64,000 bases of DNA from Enterobacter cloacae subsp. cloacae ATCC 13047 (GTDB lineage: Bacteria > Pseudomonadota > Gammaproteobacteria > Enterobacterales > Enterobacteriaceae), in the NCBI RefSeq assembly GCF_000025565.1, contig NC_014121.1, forward strand, positions 3,928,215 through 3,992,214, written 5' to 3'. Made by a program: the position numbers and the translations under genes. The notes under the pieces are model-generated. The model ran no database searches, was not told the origin of the DNA, and was given only the letters and a program-made list of their open reading frames with translations. Within the stretch, counting starts at the first letter, position 1; each line of letters starts with the position of its first letter. Of the stretch, positions 1 through 8,647 are shown one piece after another.

Positions 1-802
1 TCAGACGCAGCAGACCGTTGTCCACGAATACGCAGGTCAGGTTTTTACCGATAGCGCGGTGCAGCAGCATCGCGGTTACGGAGGAGTCAACGCCACCGGA
101 CAGGCCGAGAATGACTTTGTCATCGCCAACCTGCTGACGGATACGCTCAACGGCGTCGTCGATGATTTTAGCCGGGGTCCACAGGGCTTCACACTGGCAG
201 ATATCGCGCACAAAGCGCTCCAGCATGCGCATACCCTGACGGGTGTGGGTCACTTCCGGGTGGAACTGCACGCCGTAGAAGCGTTTCTCTTCGTTCGCCA
301 TAATCGCGAACGGGCAGCTTTCGGTGCTGGCAACGGTCACGAAGTCGGACGGGATAGCGGTCACTTTATCGCCGTGGCTCATCCACACGTCCAGCAGCGG
401 TTTGCCGTCTGCGGTCAGGGAGTCTTCGATACCGCGCACCAGCGCGCTGTCGTTCACCACTTCAACCTGTGCATAGCCAAACTCACGCTCGTTAGAGCCT
501 TCTACGTGGCCGCCCAGCTGCATTGCCATGGTCTGCATACCGTAGCAGACGCCGAATACCGGCACGCCCGCTTCGAAAACGTACTGCGGTGCGCGCGGGC
601 TGTTCTCTTCGGTGGTGCTTTCCGGGCCGCCGGACAGGATAATGCCGCTTGGATTGAATTCGCGAATCTGTGCTTCCGTGACATCCCACGCCCACAGTTC
701 ACAGTAAACGCCCAGCTCACGCACGCGACGCGCCACCAGCTGAGTGTACTGAGAACCAAAGTCCAGGATGAGAATGCGATGTTTATGAATGTTTTCCGTC
801 AT
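1..802 (-). CDS. guaA: GMP synthase (glutamine-hydrolysing), N-terminal part
   Basis: Converts XMP to GMP using ATP and glutamine, the last step of GMP synthesis, in the cytoplasm. The minus-strand reading gives 267 residues from ATG at 802 ([20 protein letters not shown]) and runs off the left edge; the family is about 525 residues. Visible are the class I glutaminase nucleophile motif FGVCYGMQ, the FHPEVTHT motif with the catalytic His and Glu, and the start of the ATP-pyrophosphatase domain with the P-loop SGGVDSS. It lies 67 bases after guaB on the same strand, the conserved guaBA operon. The truncation is only the window edge. Confidence 0.98.
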   Translation of the reverse strand, partial: MTENIHKHRILILDFGSQYTQLVARRVRELGVYCELWAWDVTEAQIREFNPSGIILSGGPESTTEENSPRAPQYVFEAGVPVFGVCYGMQTMAMQLGGHVEGSNEREFGYAQVEVVNDSALVRGIEDSLTADGKPLLDVWMSHGDKVTAIPSDFVTVASTESCPFAIMANEEKRFYGVQFHPEVTHTRQGMRMLERFVRDICQCEALWTPAKIIDDAVERIRQQVGDDKVILGLSGGVDSSVTAMLLHRAIGKNLTCVFVDNGLLRL

Positions 803-825
803 TGACGCTAATTCCGAGGCAAGTG

Positions 826-860
826 AAACAAAAACAGAGCGCCCGGCATGAGCCGGGCGC
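826..860 (-). terminator. guaB-guaA intercistronic hairpin with U-rich tail
   Basis: In the guaBA transcript a perfect 9-bp GC stem (GCGCCCGGC/GCCGGGCGC, bases 839-860) with a 4-base loop is followed by TCTGTTTTTGTTT. This has the form of an intrinsic terminator, yet it sits inside an operon. It may cause partial termination or protect the guaB message 3' end; which one is inference. Confidence 0.6.
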
Positions 861-869
861 GGAAACTTA

Positions 870-2336
870 TCAGGAGCCCAGACGGTAGTTCGGGGACTCT
901 TTGGTGATCGTCACGTCGTGAACGTGGCTCTCCTGGATACCCGCACCGCTGATGCGTACGAATTCCGCTTTAGTACGCAGCAGGTCAATGGTACCACAGC
1001 CGGTCAGACCCATACAGGAGCGCAGGCCGCCCATCTGCTGGTGAATGATCTCTTTCAGACGGCCTTTATAGGCAACGCGACCTTCGATACCTTCCGGCAC
1101 CAGTTTGTCAGCGGCGTTATCGGTCTGGAAGTAACGGTCAGAAGAACCTTTGGACATCGCGCCCAGAGAGCCCATACCGCGGTAAGATTTGTAAGAACGG
1201 CCCTGGTAGAGTTCGATTTCACCCGGGGATTCTTCAGTCCCTGCCAGCATGGAGCCAACCATCACCGCGGAAGCACCTGCGGCGATCGCCTTAGCGATGT
1301 CGCCAGAGAAGCGGATACCGCCGTCTGCGATGACCGGAATACCGGTGCCTTCCAGCGCTTCAACCGCGTCAGAAACCGCAGTGATCTGCGGAACACCTAC
1401 ACCGGTCACGATACGGGTTGTACAGATGGAGCCTGGGCCGATACCCACTTTCACCGCGCTGCAACCGGCGTCAGCCAGCGCGCGAGCACCTGCGCCCGTC
1501 GCCACGTTACCGCCGATGATCTGCAGATCAGGGTATTTCGCACGGGTGTCGCGAATACGTTGCAGAACGCCTTCGGAGTGGCCGTGAGAGGAGTCAATCA
1601 GCAGCACGTCAACGCCTGCGGCAACCAGCGCATCAACACGCTCTTCGTTACCGGCACCTGCGCCAACCGCAGCGCCTACGCGCAGACGGCCATGCTCGTC
1701 TTTACAGGCGTTAGGTTTACGTTCTGCTTTCTGGAAGTCTTTAACGGTGATCATACCGCGCAGGTGGAAGTTCGCATCCACAACCAGCGCTTTCTCAACG
1801 CGTTTTTCGTGCATTTTTGCGAAGACGACATCACGCGCTTCACCTTCACGCACGGTCACCAGACGCTCTTTTGGCGTCATATATACGCTAACCGGCTGGT
1901 TCAGGTCGGTCACGAAACGCACGTCACGGCCGGTGATGATACCCACCAGCTCGTTCTCTTCGGTCACCACCGGGTAACCGGCAAAGCCGTTACGTTCGGT
2001 CAGGGCTTTCACTTCGTGCAGGGTGGTGGTTGGCAGAACGGTCTGTGGATCGGATACGATGCCGGATTCATGCTTCTTCACGCGGCGAACTTCTTCCGCC
2101 TGACGCTCGATAGACATGTTTTTGTGAATAAAGCCAATGCCACCTTCCTGTGCCAGGGCAATAGCCAGGCGCGCTTCAGTCACGGTGTCCATTGCCGCAG
2201 AGAGCATAGGAATGTTCAGGCGAATGGTTTTCGTCAACTGCGTGCTGAGATCGGCAGTATTCGGCAGAACGGTGGAGTGAGCGGGAACGAGGAGGACGTC
2301 GTCAAACGTCAGTGCTTCTTTAGCGATACGTAGCAT
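870..2336 (-). CDS. guaB: IMP dehydrogenase
   Basis: Oxidises IMP to XMP with NAD+, the committed step to GMP. The protein is 488 residues, the E. coli length, from the ATG at 2336; an ATG two codons upstream (2342) is in frame but gives an N-terminus unlike the family. The TIM-barrel catalytic domain carries the active-site loop [11 protein letters not shown] with the nucleophilic Cys near residue 305. A tandem CBS (Bateman) insert lies around residues 93-205. It is first gene of guaBA and divergent from xseA, with a PurR-like operator in the shared promoter region. Confidence 0.98.
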   Translation of the reverse strand: MLRIAKEALTFDDVLLVPAHSTVLPNTADLSTQLTKTIRLNIPMLSAAMDTVTEARLAIALAQEGGIGFIHKNMSIERQAEEVRRVKKHESGIVSDPQTVLPTTTLHEVKALTERNGFAGYPVVTEENELVGIITGRDVRFVTDLNQPVSVYMTPKERLVTVREGEARDVVFAKMHEKRVEKALVVDANFHLRGMITVKDFQKAERKPNACKDEHGRLRVGAAVGAGAGNEERVDALVAAGVDVLLIDSSHGHSEGVLQRIRDTRAKYPDLQIIGGNVATGAGARALADAGCSAVKVGIGPGSICTTRIVTGVGVPQITAVSDAVEALEGTGIPVIADGGIRFSGDIAKAIAAGASAVMVGSMLAGTEESPGEIELYQGRSYKSYRGMGSLGAMSKGSSDRYFQTDNAADKLVPEGIEGRVAYKGRLKEIIHQQMGGLRSCMGLTGCGTIDLLRTKAEFVRISGAGIQESHVHDVTITKESPNYRLGS

Positions 2337-2377
2337 GGGCAATATCTCTGACCTGGGTGGTTAAATATTGCCGTGGC

Positions 2378-2403
2378 ATTATACAGAGCGTAACCGATTG
2401 CAT
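2378..2403 (-). promoter_or_regulatory. guaB promoter with PurR-like operator
   Basis: A minus-strand TATAAT (-10) lies at 2378-2383. At 2388-2403, ATGCAATCGGTTACGC matches the PurR consensus ACGCAAACGTTTGCGT at 11 of 16 positions, including the central CG. It lies just upstream of the -10, where a repressor would block polymerase. PurR control of guaBA is known in E. coli; the site here is read by eye. Confidence 0.65.
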
Positions 2404-2426
2404 CCACACTTTTTTATAAAAAAACC

Positions 2427-2454
2427 TTGCACTCCCCTCTCAGCAGGTTACTAT
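2427..2454 (+). promoter_or_regulatory. Putative xseA sigma-70 promoter
   Basis: TTGCAC (2427-2432) and TACTAT (2449-2454) are separated by 16 bases, 41 bases before the xseA start. This is a motif match only. Confidence 0.45.
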
Positions 2455-2495
2455 CGACTGAATAACTTGCTGATTTAGAATTTGATCCCGCTCAC

Positions 2496-3869
2496 ATGTT
2501 ATCCTCTCAATCCCCCTCAATTTATACTGTCAGCCGCCTGAATCAGACGGTGCGTTTGCTGCTTGAGCAGGAAATGGGGCAGGTCTGGATCAGCGGCGAG
2601 ATCTCTAACTTCACGCAGCCCGCTTCCGGCCACTGGTACTTTACGTTAAAAGACGACACCGCCCAGGTGCGCTGCGCCATGTTCCGCAACAGCAACCGCC
2701 GCGTGACGTTTCGTCCTCAGCATGGCCAGCAGGTGCTGGTGCGCGCCAATATCACATTGTATGAACCGCGCGGCGACTACCAGATTATCGTCGAGAGCAT
2801 GCAACCTGCGGGCGAAGGCTTACTCCAGCAGAAGTATGAACAGCTTAAGGCTGCGCTTTCGCAAGAGGGGTTGTTCGACCAGCAGTATAAAAAGCCCCTG
2901 CCCTCACCAGCCCACTGCGTTGGGGTGATCACGTCGAAAACCGGTGCCGCGCTGCACGATATTTTGCACGTCCTCAAGCGTCGCGATCCTTCCCTGCCCG
3001 TTATCATCTACCCGACCGCTGTTCAGGGTGACGATGCACCAGGCCAGATTGTGCGTGCCATTGAGCTGGCGAACGCGCGTCAGGAGTGCGACGTATTAAT
3101 CGTTGGGCGTGGCGGCGGCTCGCTGGAAGATTTGTGGAGCTTCAACGACGAGCGCGTGGCACGGGCGATTTTTGCGAGTGCTATTCCCATCGTGAGTGCG
3201 GTCGGGCATGAAACGGATGTGACGATAGCCGATTTCGTTGCGGATTTACGTGCGCCTACGCCGTCTGCTGCGGCAGAAGTGGTGAGCCGCAATCAGCTGG
3301 AGCTGCTGCGTCAGATCCAGAACTGCCAGCAGCGCCTGGAGATGGCGATGGACTACTTCCTCGCTAACCGTACCCGCCGCTTTACCCAGCTTCATCACCG
3401 CCTGCAGCAGCAGCATCCACAGCTTCGCCTTGCGCGTCAGCAAACCGTGCTGGAGCGTCTGCGCCAGCGGATGAACTTCGCGCTGGATAATCAGCTCAAG
3501 CGCGCGATGTCGCGTCAGCAGCGCGTGACGCAGCGCCTGAACCAGCAAAACCCGCAGCCGAGAATTTACCGCGCACAAACGCGCATTCAGCAACTGGAGT
3601 ATCGTCTGGCAGAAACTGTCCGGGCACGACTTAGCACCACCCGCGAACGCTTTGGCAATGCGGTGACCCATCTTGAAGCGGTTAGCCCACTTTCTACCCT
3701 GGCACGCGGCTATAGTGTTACCACCGCCACTGACGGCAAAGTGCTGAAGCAAACCAAACAGGTGAAAGCCGGAGACGTGCTGACCACCCGTCTGTCGGAC
3801 GGCTGGGTGGAAAGCGAAGTGAAAGGCGTGATGTCGGTAAAAAAACCTCGCGCCCGTAAAAAGGCGTAA
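2496..3869 (+). CDS. xseA: Exodeoxyribonuclease VII large subunit
   Basis: Large subunit of exonuclease VII, which with XseB degrades single-stranded DNA from both ends to acid-soluble oligonucleotides. The 457 residues align throughout with E. coli XseA (456). An N-terminal OB-fold (about 1-100, with WISGEISNF) is followed by the catalytic core with [10 protein letters not shown] and the segment [11 protein letters not shown] Gln/Arg-rich coiled coil (about 280-390) precedes a basic tail (KKPRARKKA). The start at 2496 matches the conserved N-terminus ([17 protein letters not shown]) but has only a weak Shine-Dalgarno. The stop codon abuts the stop of the next, convergent gene with no base between. 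Confidence 0.97.
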   Translation: MLSSQSPSIYTVSRLNQTVRLLLEQEMGQVWISGEISNFTQPASGHWYFTLKDDTAQVRCAMFRNSNRRVTFRPQHGQQVLVRANITLYEPRGDYQIIVESMQPAGEGLLQQKYEQLKAALSQEGLFDQQYKKPLPSPAHCVGVITSKTGAALHDILHVLKRRDPSLPVIIYPTAVQGDDAPGQIVRAIELANARQECDVLIVGRGGGSLEDLWSFNDERVARAIFASAIPIVSAVGHETDVTIADFVADLRAPTPSAAAEVVSRNQLELLRQIQNCQQRLEMAMDYFLANRTRRFTQLHHRLQQQHPQLRLARQQTVLERLRQRMNFALDNQLKRAMSRQQRVTQRLNQQNPQPRIYRAQTRIQQLEYRLAETVRARLSTTRERFGNAVTHLEAVSPLSTLARGYSVTTATDGKVLKQTKQVKAGDVLTTRLSDGWVESEVKGVMSVKKPRARKKA

Positions 3870-5003
3870 TCAGCGATGGCTCTCTGGCGTGACGGCTAGC
3901 ATCAGCCAGGACATGCCTGAAAAAATCGCCAGCGCAGCCACTGCGCTCGTTAACCCCAGAAGCAGGCCAAAAAGGATAGCCCCCACAACCTGCCCACCTG
4001 CCAGCATCAGAAAGGCCAGGCTGACTCCAGCCGCAGGTGAAGGATGTGCGATCTCTGCCCCCTTCACCAGCAATACCCCCGACAAAATCACATACCCCGC
4101 GCCGCTCATGGCCACTGCCGGAATAAGCCACCAGGAGAAACCGTGGCTTACTGTCAGAACCGCCAGAGAAATGGCCATGAAGATCTGGGATAAACGATAG
4201 ACCCCCCGCATGCCGATACGCCTTGCCATACTTCCGGTAAATATGGCAATAATCCCCGCCCCGCCGCTTATCAGCCAGAGAATATTGGTCGCTGCGCTAT
4301 CCAGCTCCGTGTGACGCATAAGTATTTCCGGGCCAAAGCTCCACCATGCGGCGCTGGCCATACCGCTGATAAAGGCAATCCCCAGCAGCCGAAACATGCC
4401 GGGTTTGCGTACGATAGATAGCACCTTTGGCGTTGACTCACGGGATTTCGCCGCAGATGACGGCAGATACCGCCACAAAGCCGGCAGGCACAGCAGCGCC
4501 ATAATGGCGAACACAACACAGGCTGCCCGCCAGCCCCCGGGCATGAAAAACAGAACGGGCACCGAGAGAATGATCCCACCGCTCGTTCCGGCATTGATGG
4601 TGGTATTCACATGGAGCTGACGGTCAGGGGCGATCCTGTCATTAACCGCCCCGGCAAGGGCCGGTGAGGCCAGGCCGGAGCTCAGCCCGGCAATAAATAA
4701 ACCTGTCGCCAGCATCGTTGAATGTGCCGAAGTCGCGAGAATGAACAACCCCGCGGCGGCGGCGATGGCCGCCAGCAAGGCGGGCAAACGAGGCCCTACG
4801 CGCGCAATAAGGTATGAGGCCATAAATATCGACATGCAATACGCCGCATAACTACAGGAGGCTATAAACCCCGCCACCTGCGGGGTGAAAGGGATAGCCT
4901 GGCGGATATCAGGCAGCATCAGGCCCCACGAAAACCTTGCCATACCATAGGTCACCGCGATGATTGAAAACCCGGTTATGCTCAGCGAAGTCTGCCTGTT
5001 CAT
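3870..5003 (-). CDS. MFS transporter, substrate unknown
   Basis: A 377-residue, very hydrophobic protein with about 12 predicted membrane segments, consistent with a major facilitator superfamily exporter in the inner membrane. The first helices hold MARFSWGLMLPDIRQ, and AGAVNDRIAPDRQ lies in the first half. I do not recognise the substrate. The start at 5003 has a strong Shine-Dalgarno (GAGGAG, about 5 bases upstream). It is divergent from the protealysin gene across 162 bp and convergent with xseA. This gene is absent from the E. coli K-12 xseA-yfgJ interval, so it belongs to an accessory insertion. Confidence 0.85.
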   Translation of the reverse strand: MNRQTSLSITGFSIIAVTYGMARFSWGLMLPDIRQAIPFTPQVAGFIASCSYAAYCMSIFMASYLIARVGPRLPALLAAIAAAAGLFILATSAHSTMLATGLFIAGLSSGLASPALAGAVNDRIAPDRQLHVNTTINAGTSGGIILSVPVLFFMPGGWRAACVVFAIMALLCLPALWRYLPSSAAKSRESTPKVLSIVRKPGMFRLLGIAFISGMASAAWWSFGPEILMRHTELDSAATNILWLISGGAGIIAIFTGSMARRIGMRGVYRLSQIFMAISLAVLTVSHGFSWWLIPAVAMSGAGYVILSGVLLVKGAEIAHPSPAAGVSLAFLMLAGGQVVGAILFGLLLGLTSAVAALAIFSGMSWLMLAVTPESHR

Positions 5004-5023
5004 TACGCTCCTCTTAGTTAATG

Positions 5024-5044
5024 CCGTTTAAAAAACCTAAACGG
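5024..5044. repeat. Inverted repeat in the MFS/protealysin intergenic region
   Basis: CCGTTTA-AAAAACC-TAAACGG is a perfect 7-bp inverted repeat, 21 bases upstream of the MFS start. It could be an operator for the MFS gene or the 5' leader hairpin of its mRNA; nothing else supports either reading. Confidence 0.4.
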
Positions 5045-5165
5045 TGGTGAAGCGTTGCGCCAGTTTTTAAGGAGACGAATTGTCCGACTTACAACCAGCA
5101 CCGGTTTAATGTTTTACACTTAAGAAGATTCTTTTTTCGGCATTGCCAGAAAACAGGAGAGTTGC

Positions 5166-6185
5166 ATGACCCGAATTCACAGCGTGATCCCCCCCTATAT
5201 TCTTCGTCGTATTATCGAAAGCGGTTCAGAGCCGCAGCAGCGCTGCGCCCGCCAGACTTTAACCCATGTCCAGACGCTAATGGCCCACATGCCCGGTAAA
5301 CCAGCCGCGCCGCACGTGAGCAAAGCCGGACAGCTGGAGCGTGATATCTACGATGCGAAACAGACCCAGGAGCTGCCGGGCACGCAGGTGCGCTATGAAG
5401 GCCAGCCATCCAATGGGGATGTGGCTGTCGATGAAGCCTATGACTATTTAGGCATCACTCACGATTTCTTCTGGAAAGAATACCAGCGTGACTCGCTCGA
5501 TAATAAAGGGCTGATCCTCACCGGCACCGTGCATTATGGCCGGGAATACCAGAACGCCTTCTGGAACGGTCAGCAGATGGTCTTTGGCGATGGCGACGGG
5601 GAAATATTTAACCGTTTTACCATTGCCATCGACGTTGTGGCGCACGAACTCAGCCATGGCGTTACCGAGACCGAAGCCGGGCTGATCTATTTTGAACAAT
5701 CGGGTGCGCTGAATGAGTCCCTGTCGGACGTGTTTGGCTCGCTGGTTAAACAGTATCACCTGAAGCAAACCGCCGACCAGGCCGACTGGCTGATTGGCGA
5801 AGGTCTGCTGGCGAAAGGGATTAACGGCAAAGGGTTGCGCTCCATGTCGGAGCCGGGCACCGCCTATGACGATCCTCTGCTCGGTAAAGATCCGCAACCG
5901 GCGCACATGAAGGATTTCATCAAAACGCGTGAAGATAACGGCGGCGTCCACCTGAACTCCGGCATTACCAACCGGGCGTTTTATCTGGCCGCAACGGCAA
6001 TCGGCGGCTATGCCTGGGAAAAAGCGGGTTATGCCTGGTACGACACAGTTTGCGATCGCAATCTGCCACAAGATGCGGATTTTGATGCCTTCGCAAAACT
6101 GACGATAGCCCACGGCGAAAAGCGCTCGGGCAGCGACGTTGGGGCGGCGATAAGACAAGCCTGGGAACAGGTGGGAGTGCTGTAA
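5166..6185 (+). CDS. Protealysin-type M4 (thermolysin-like) metalloprotease precursor
   Basis: A zinc endopeptidase of the thermolysin family. The 339 residues closely resemble Serratia protealysin. A short propeptide of about 50 residues carries the conserved PPYILRRII box, with no recognisable Sec signal peptide. Zinc ligands are H160 and H164 in VVAHELSHGVTE (with catalytic E161) and E184 in NESLSD. The catalytic His is near residue 262 in GGVHLNSGI. The start follows an AGGAG Shine-Dalgarno. The next gene begins directly after its TAA and encodes the cognate inhibitor. In Serratia, protealysin is linked to actin cleavage and host-cell invasion; a similar role here is inference. Confidence 0.93.
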   Translation: MTRIHSVIPPYILRRIIESGSEPQQRCARQTLTHVQTLMAHMPGKPAAPHVSKAGQLERDIYDAKQTQELPGTQVRYEGQPSNGDVAVDEAYDYLGITHDFFWKEYQRDSLDNKGLILTGTVHYGREYQNAFWNGQQMVFGDGDGEIFNRFTIAIDVVAHELSHGVTETEAGLIYFEQSGALNESLSDVFGSLVKQYHLKQTADQADWLIGEGLLAKGINGKGLRSMSEPGTAYDDPLLGKDPQPAHMKDFIKTREDNGGVHLNSGITNRAFYLAATAIGGYAWEKAGYAWYDTVCDRNLPQDADFDAFAKLTIAHGEKRSGSDVGAAIRQAWEQVGVL

Positions 6186-6536
6186 ATGCAGGTTCCGGAA
6201 CTGACGGATGACGCCGTGGTTGAGCTGGCCCGGGAAGGCGGCGTCGCTTTTATTCCCAGGCTGAGCGGCCAGCGCACCATCACGCTCTCATCTCTCAATG
6301 AGGCGCAGCGTCAGCGCGTGGTGAGTATTCTGGAGCAGGCCATTCCGCGTGGGCAACCGCCTGGTCAGACGTCGTCACCAGGCAGCGGTGACCAGCGTTA
6401 TTTTCGTATCCAGATCTTCTGGACCCGGCACAATGAAGCGCAGTATACCGATATTATTGTGCTGGTACCGGAGCAGGAAGCGCCCGAATCGCTGGTTGAA
6501 CTCTGGCAGAAAGGCGAAGGCTGCGTGTGTGATTAA
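6186..6536 (+). CDS. Emfourin-type protealysin inhibitor
   Basis: A 116-residue protein matching emfourin, the small proteinaceous inhibitor of protealysin and other M4 peptidases first described in Serratia. Recognisable segments are the N-terminal VVELAREGGVAFIPRLSG and the central GSGDQRYFRIQI. Its ATG follows the protease stop codon with no intervening base, so the two are almost certainly co-translated and the inhibitor would protect the cytoplasm from premature activity. There is no signal peptide. Its stop overlaps that of convergent yfgJ by two bases. Confidence 0.88.
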   Translation: MQVPELTDDAVVELAREGGVAFIPRLSGQRTITLSSLNEAQRQRVVSILEQAIPRGQPPGQTSSPGSGDQRYFRIQIFWTRHNEAQYTDIIVLVPEQEAPESLVELWQKGEGCVCD

Positions 6537-6754
6537 GCCCCGGCAGGGACGAACTCCACGCGTTTTTTAGAGATCAGGCCGTGGCCGTTCTGGCAGAAAT
6601 AGTCCACCGCACCACAGGCCTTTAATACCTGGAGTGGCTGATGGCACTCCGGGCAACGGGCTTCGAGCGCAATATCTTTATGACAGTGTTCGCAGTAAGC
6701 CACGCCGTTTTGCGGCTCCAGCTCGGCATGGCAGGTTGGACAGGCGATCGACAT
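6533..6754 (-). CDS. yfgJ: YfgJ zinc-ribbon protein
   Basis: A 73-residue protein with zinc-ribbon Cys pairs (CPTC, CEHC, CPEC) and a late Cys-containing FCQNGHG, nearly identical to E. coli YfgJ in its second half (PLQVLKACGAVDYFCQ). Function is not established; the fold suggests a rubredoxin-like metal site. In E. coli it follows xseA, so this gene marks the right border of the inserted MFS-protease-inhibitor block. Confidence 0.92.
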   Translation of the reverse strand: MSIACPTCHAELEPQNGVAYCEHCHKDIALEARCPECHQPLQVLKACGAVDYFCQNGHGLISKKRVEFVPAGA

Positions 6755-6806
6755 AGTAACTCCTTAAGCAGGTTGCCGGGGCGAAGCGGTCGCCCCGGCA
6801 GATCGA

Positions 6807-8351
6807 TTATACCGCCTCAGTGGCAGGTTTCGTCCGGGCATTTTCCAGCATGCGACGAACCGGCACAATGAGAACGATCAGTACCGCAGCACAAATCAGC
6901 AGCGCGATGGAGCAACGCGCGAAGAGATCTGGCAGCATATCCAGCTGGTCGGCCTTCACGTGGCCGCCAATCAGACCGGCAGCCAGGTTACCCAACGCAC
7001 TTGCGCAGAACCACAGCCCCATCATCTGACCGCGCATTCTTTCTGGTGCCAGCAGGGTCATGGTAGCCAGACCAATCGGGCTCAGACATAACTCACCCAG
7101 CGTCAGCATCAAAATACTGCCTACCAACCAGAACGGCGAAACGCCTGCCCCGCCGTTGCTCAGCACATTCTGCGCCGCCAGCATCATCAGGCCAAAGCCC
7201 GCCGCCGCACAGAGAATACCGATAACAAACTTGGTGATACTGCTCGGGCGAATGTTCATGGTGGCAAGCTTCGGCCACGCCCAGCTGAATACCGGTGCCA
7301 GCAGAATGATGAACAGGGCGTTGATCGACTGGAACCATACGGCCGGAATTTCGAAATCACCGATCATGCGATTGGTGTAGTCGTTGGCAAACAGGTTAAA
7401 GGAAGTCGGTTTCTGTTCAAACGCGGACCAGAAGAACGCAGCGGAAACCAGCAGGATAAAGCAGACCAGCAGTCTGGCGCGCTCTTTACGGGTCAGGCCG
7501 GCGAAGATGAACAGATAAATAAAGTAGAGCGCAACGGATGCCGCAATCACATAGACCAGCATACTGGCCACCGCGACCGGGTTAATCACAATGACCCCCT
7601 GGGCGATCAGCGTGACGAGAACCGCCACCCCAACCGCCAGCGCCAGCAGCCACGCGCCCACGCCGTTGCGTTTGACCACCGGGCTGTTCCAGGTGGAATC
7701 GAGGCCCACTTCGCTGTCGTAGCGCTTCATGGACGGGACAGCAAACACGCGGAAGATAATCAGCGCCACCAGCATCCCGATGCCGCCAATACCAAAGCCC
7801 CAGTGCCAGCCGTGGGTTTTAATCAACCAGCCGGAAATCAGCGGCGCAATGAACGAGCCCATGTTGATGCCCATATAGAACAGCGAGAATCCGCCGTCAC
7901 GACGCGCATCGCCTTTTTTATACAGGGTGCCGACCATCACGGAGATACAGGTCTTGAACAGGCCCGATCCCAGCACAATAAACATCAGGCCGATAAAGAA
8001 CAGGTTGTTCCCCATCACCGCCGAGAGCGCAATCGACAGGTGGCCGAGCGCAATCAGAATCGAACCGTACCAGACGGCTCGCTGCTGGCCGAGCCAGTTA
8101 TCGGCCAGCCAGCCACCCGGCAGCGCGGCCAGGTACATGGTACCAGCGAAGATACCGACAATCGCCGAGGCGTTTTCACGCGCCAGCCCCATGCCGCCGT
8201 CATAGACAGTGGCGGCCATAAAGAGGATCAGTAACGGACGAATGCCGTAAAACGAGAAACGCTCCCACATCTCGGTAAAGAACAGCGAACCGAGCGGATA
8301 AGGATGACCGAAGAACGTTCGGCTTTCTTTTTGATTAACAGAGGATTGCAT
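6807..8351 (-). CDS. POT/PTR-family proton-dependent oligopeptide transporter
   Basis: An inner-membrane symporter predicted to import di- and tripeptides with protons. The 514 residues contain about 14 hydrophobic segments. The POT signature FTEMWERFSFYG lies in helix 1, including the E-x-x-E-R-F proton-coupling motif. The family motif FSLFYMGINMGSFIAPL is also present, as is SAFEQKPTSFN. It is a paralogue of the E. coli DtpA-D proteins but not one of them by position, so no gene symbol is given. It is transcribed alone, with a 250-bp leader that holds a CRP-like site. Confidence 0.9.
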   Translation of the reverse strand: MQSSVNQKESRTFFGHPYPLGSLFFTEMWERFSFYGIRPLLILFMAATVYDGGMGLARENASAIVGIFAGTMYLAALPGGWLADNWLGQQRAVWYGSILIALGHLSIALSAVMGNNLFFIGLMFIVLGSGLFKTCISVMVGTLYKKGDARRDGGFSLFYMGINMGSFIAPLISGWLIKTHGWHWGFGIGGIGMLVALIIFRVFAVPSMKRYDSEVGLDSTWNSPVVKRNGVGAWLLALAVGVAVLVTLIAQGVIVINPVAVASMLVYVIAASVALYFIYLFIFAGLTRKERARLLVCFILLVSAAFFWSAFEQKPTSFNLFANDYTNRMIGDFEIPAVWFQSINALFIILLAPVFSWAWPKLATMNIRPSSITKFVIGILCAAAGFGLMMLAAQNVLSNGGAGVSPFWLVGSILMLTLGELCLSPIGLATMTLLAPERMRGQMMGLWFCASALGNLAAGLIGGHVKADQLDMLPDLFARCSIALLICAAVLIVLIVPVRRMLENARTKPATEAV

Positions 8352-8559
8352 AATTCTCCCGAAAGGTATGTCGTTGTGCTGAAAGCACCGCGCGTACGCC
8401 GGCCAGTTACGTATCTGACCGATTTTTTACATGCGGCGAAAAATGAGTTAACCATTTGATAACCAGGCGCTAGTTTTGTCTAGTACCAGACCCTGGACTT
8501 TAAGATGAAAATTCGACGATTGTCTACTTTCTTAGATTTAAACATGGTTAAAAGCGAAT

Positions 8560-8575
8560 AGTGATTGACATCACA
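8560..8575. promoter_or_regulatory. CRP-like site upstream of the POT transporter
   Basis: AGTGA-TTGACA-TCACA differs from the core TGTGA-N6-TCACA at one base. It lies about 210 bp upstream of the transporter start and beyond the der terminator, so it would serve the transporter. Found by eye; the promoter between site and gene was not resolved. Confidence 0.4.
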
Positions 8576-8602
8576 CAGGGAAGGCAGGCGTTTTGTATGA
8601 GC

Positions 8603-8632
8603 GAAAAAAACCCGCGACAGGCGCGGGTTTTT
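8603..8632 (-). terminator. Intrinsic terminator after der
   Basis: In the minus-strand transcript a CCCGCG/CGCGGG stem flanked by A and U tracts ends in seven Us, 15 bases beyond the der stop. A-tracts on the other side could make it bidirectional. Confidence 0.85.
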
Positions 8633-8647
8633 GTAAGATCGCAAAGC

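Noticed and set aside
918..2333. 471-residue open frame opposite guaB
   Set aside because: Shadow of guaB; no family resemblance, and guaB is intact on the other strand.
5166..6185. Protealysin as a secreted Sec substrate
   Set aside because: No hydrophobic signal segment in the first 40 residues; resembles signal-less Serratia protealysin.
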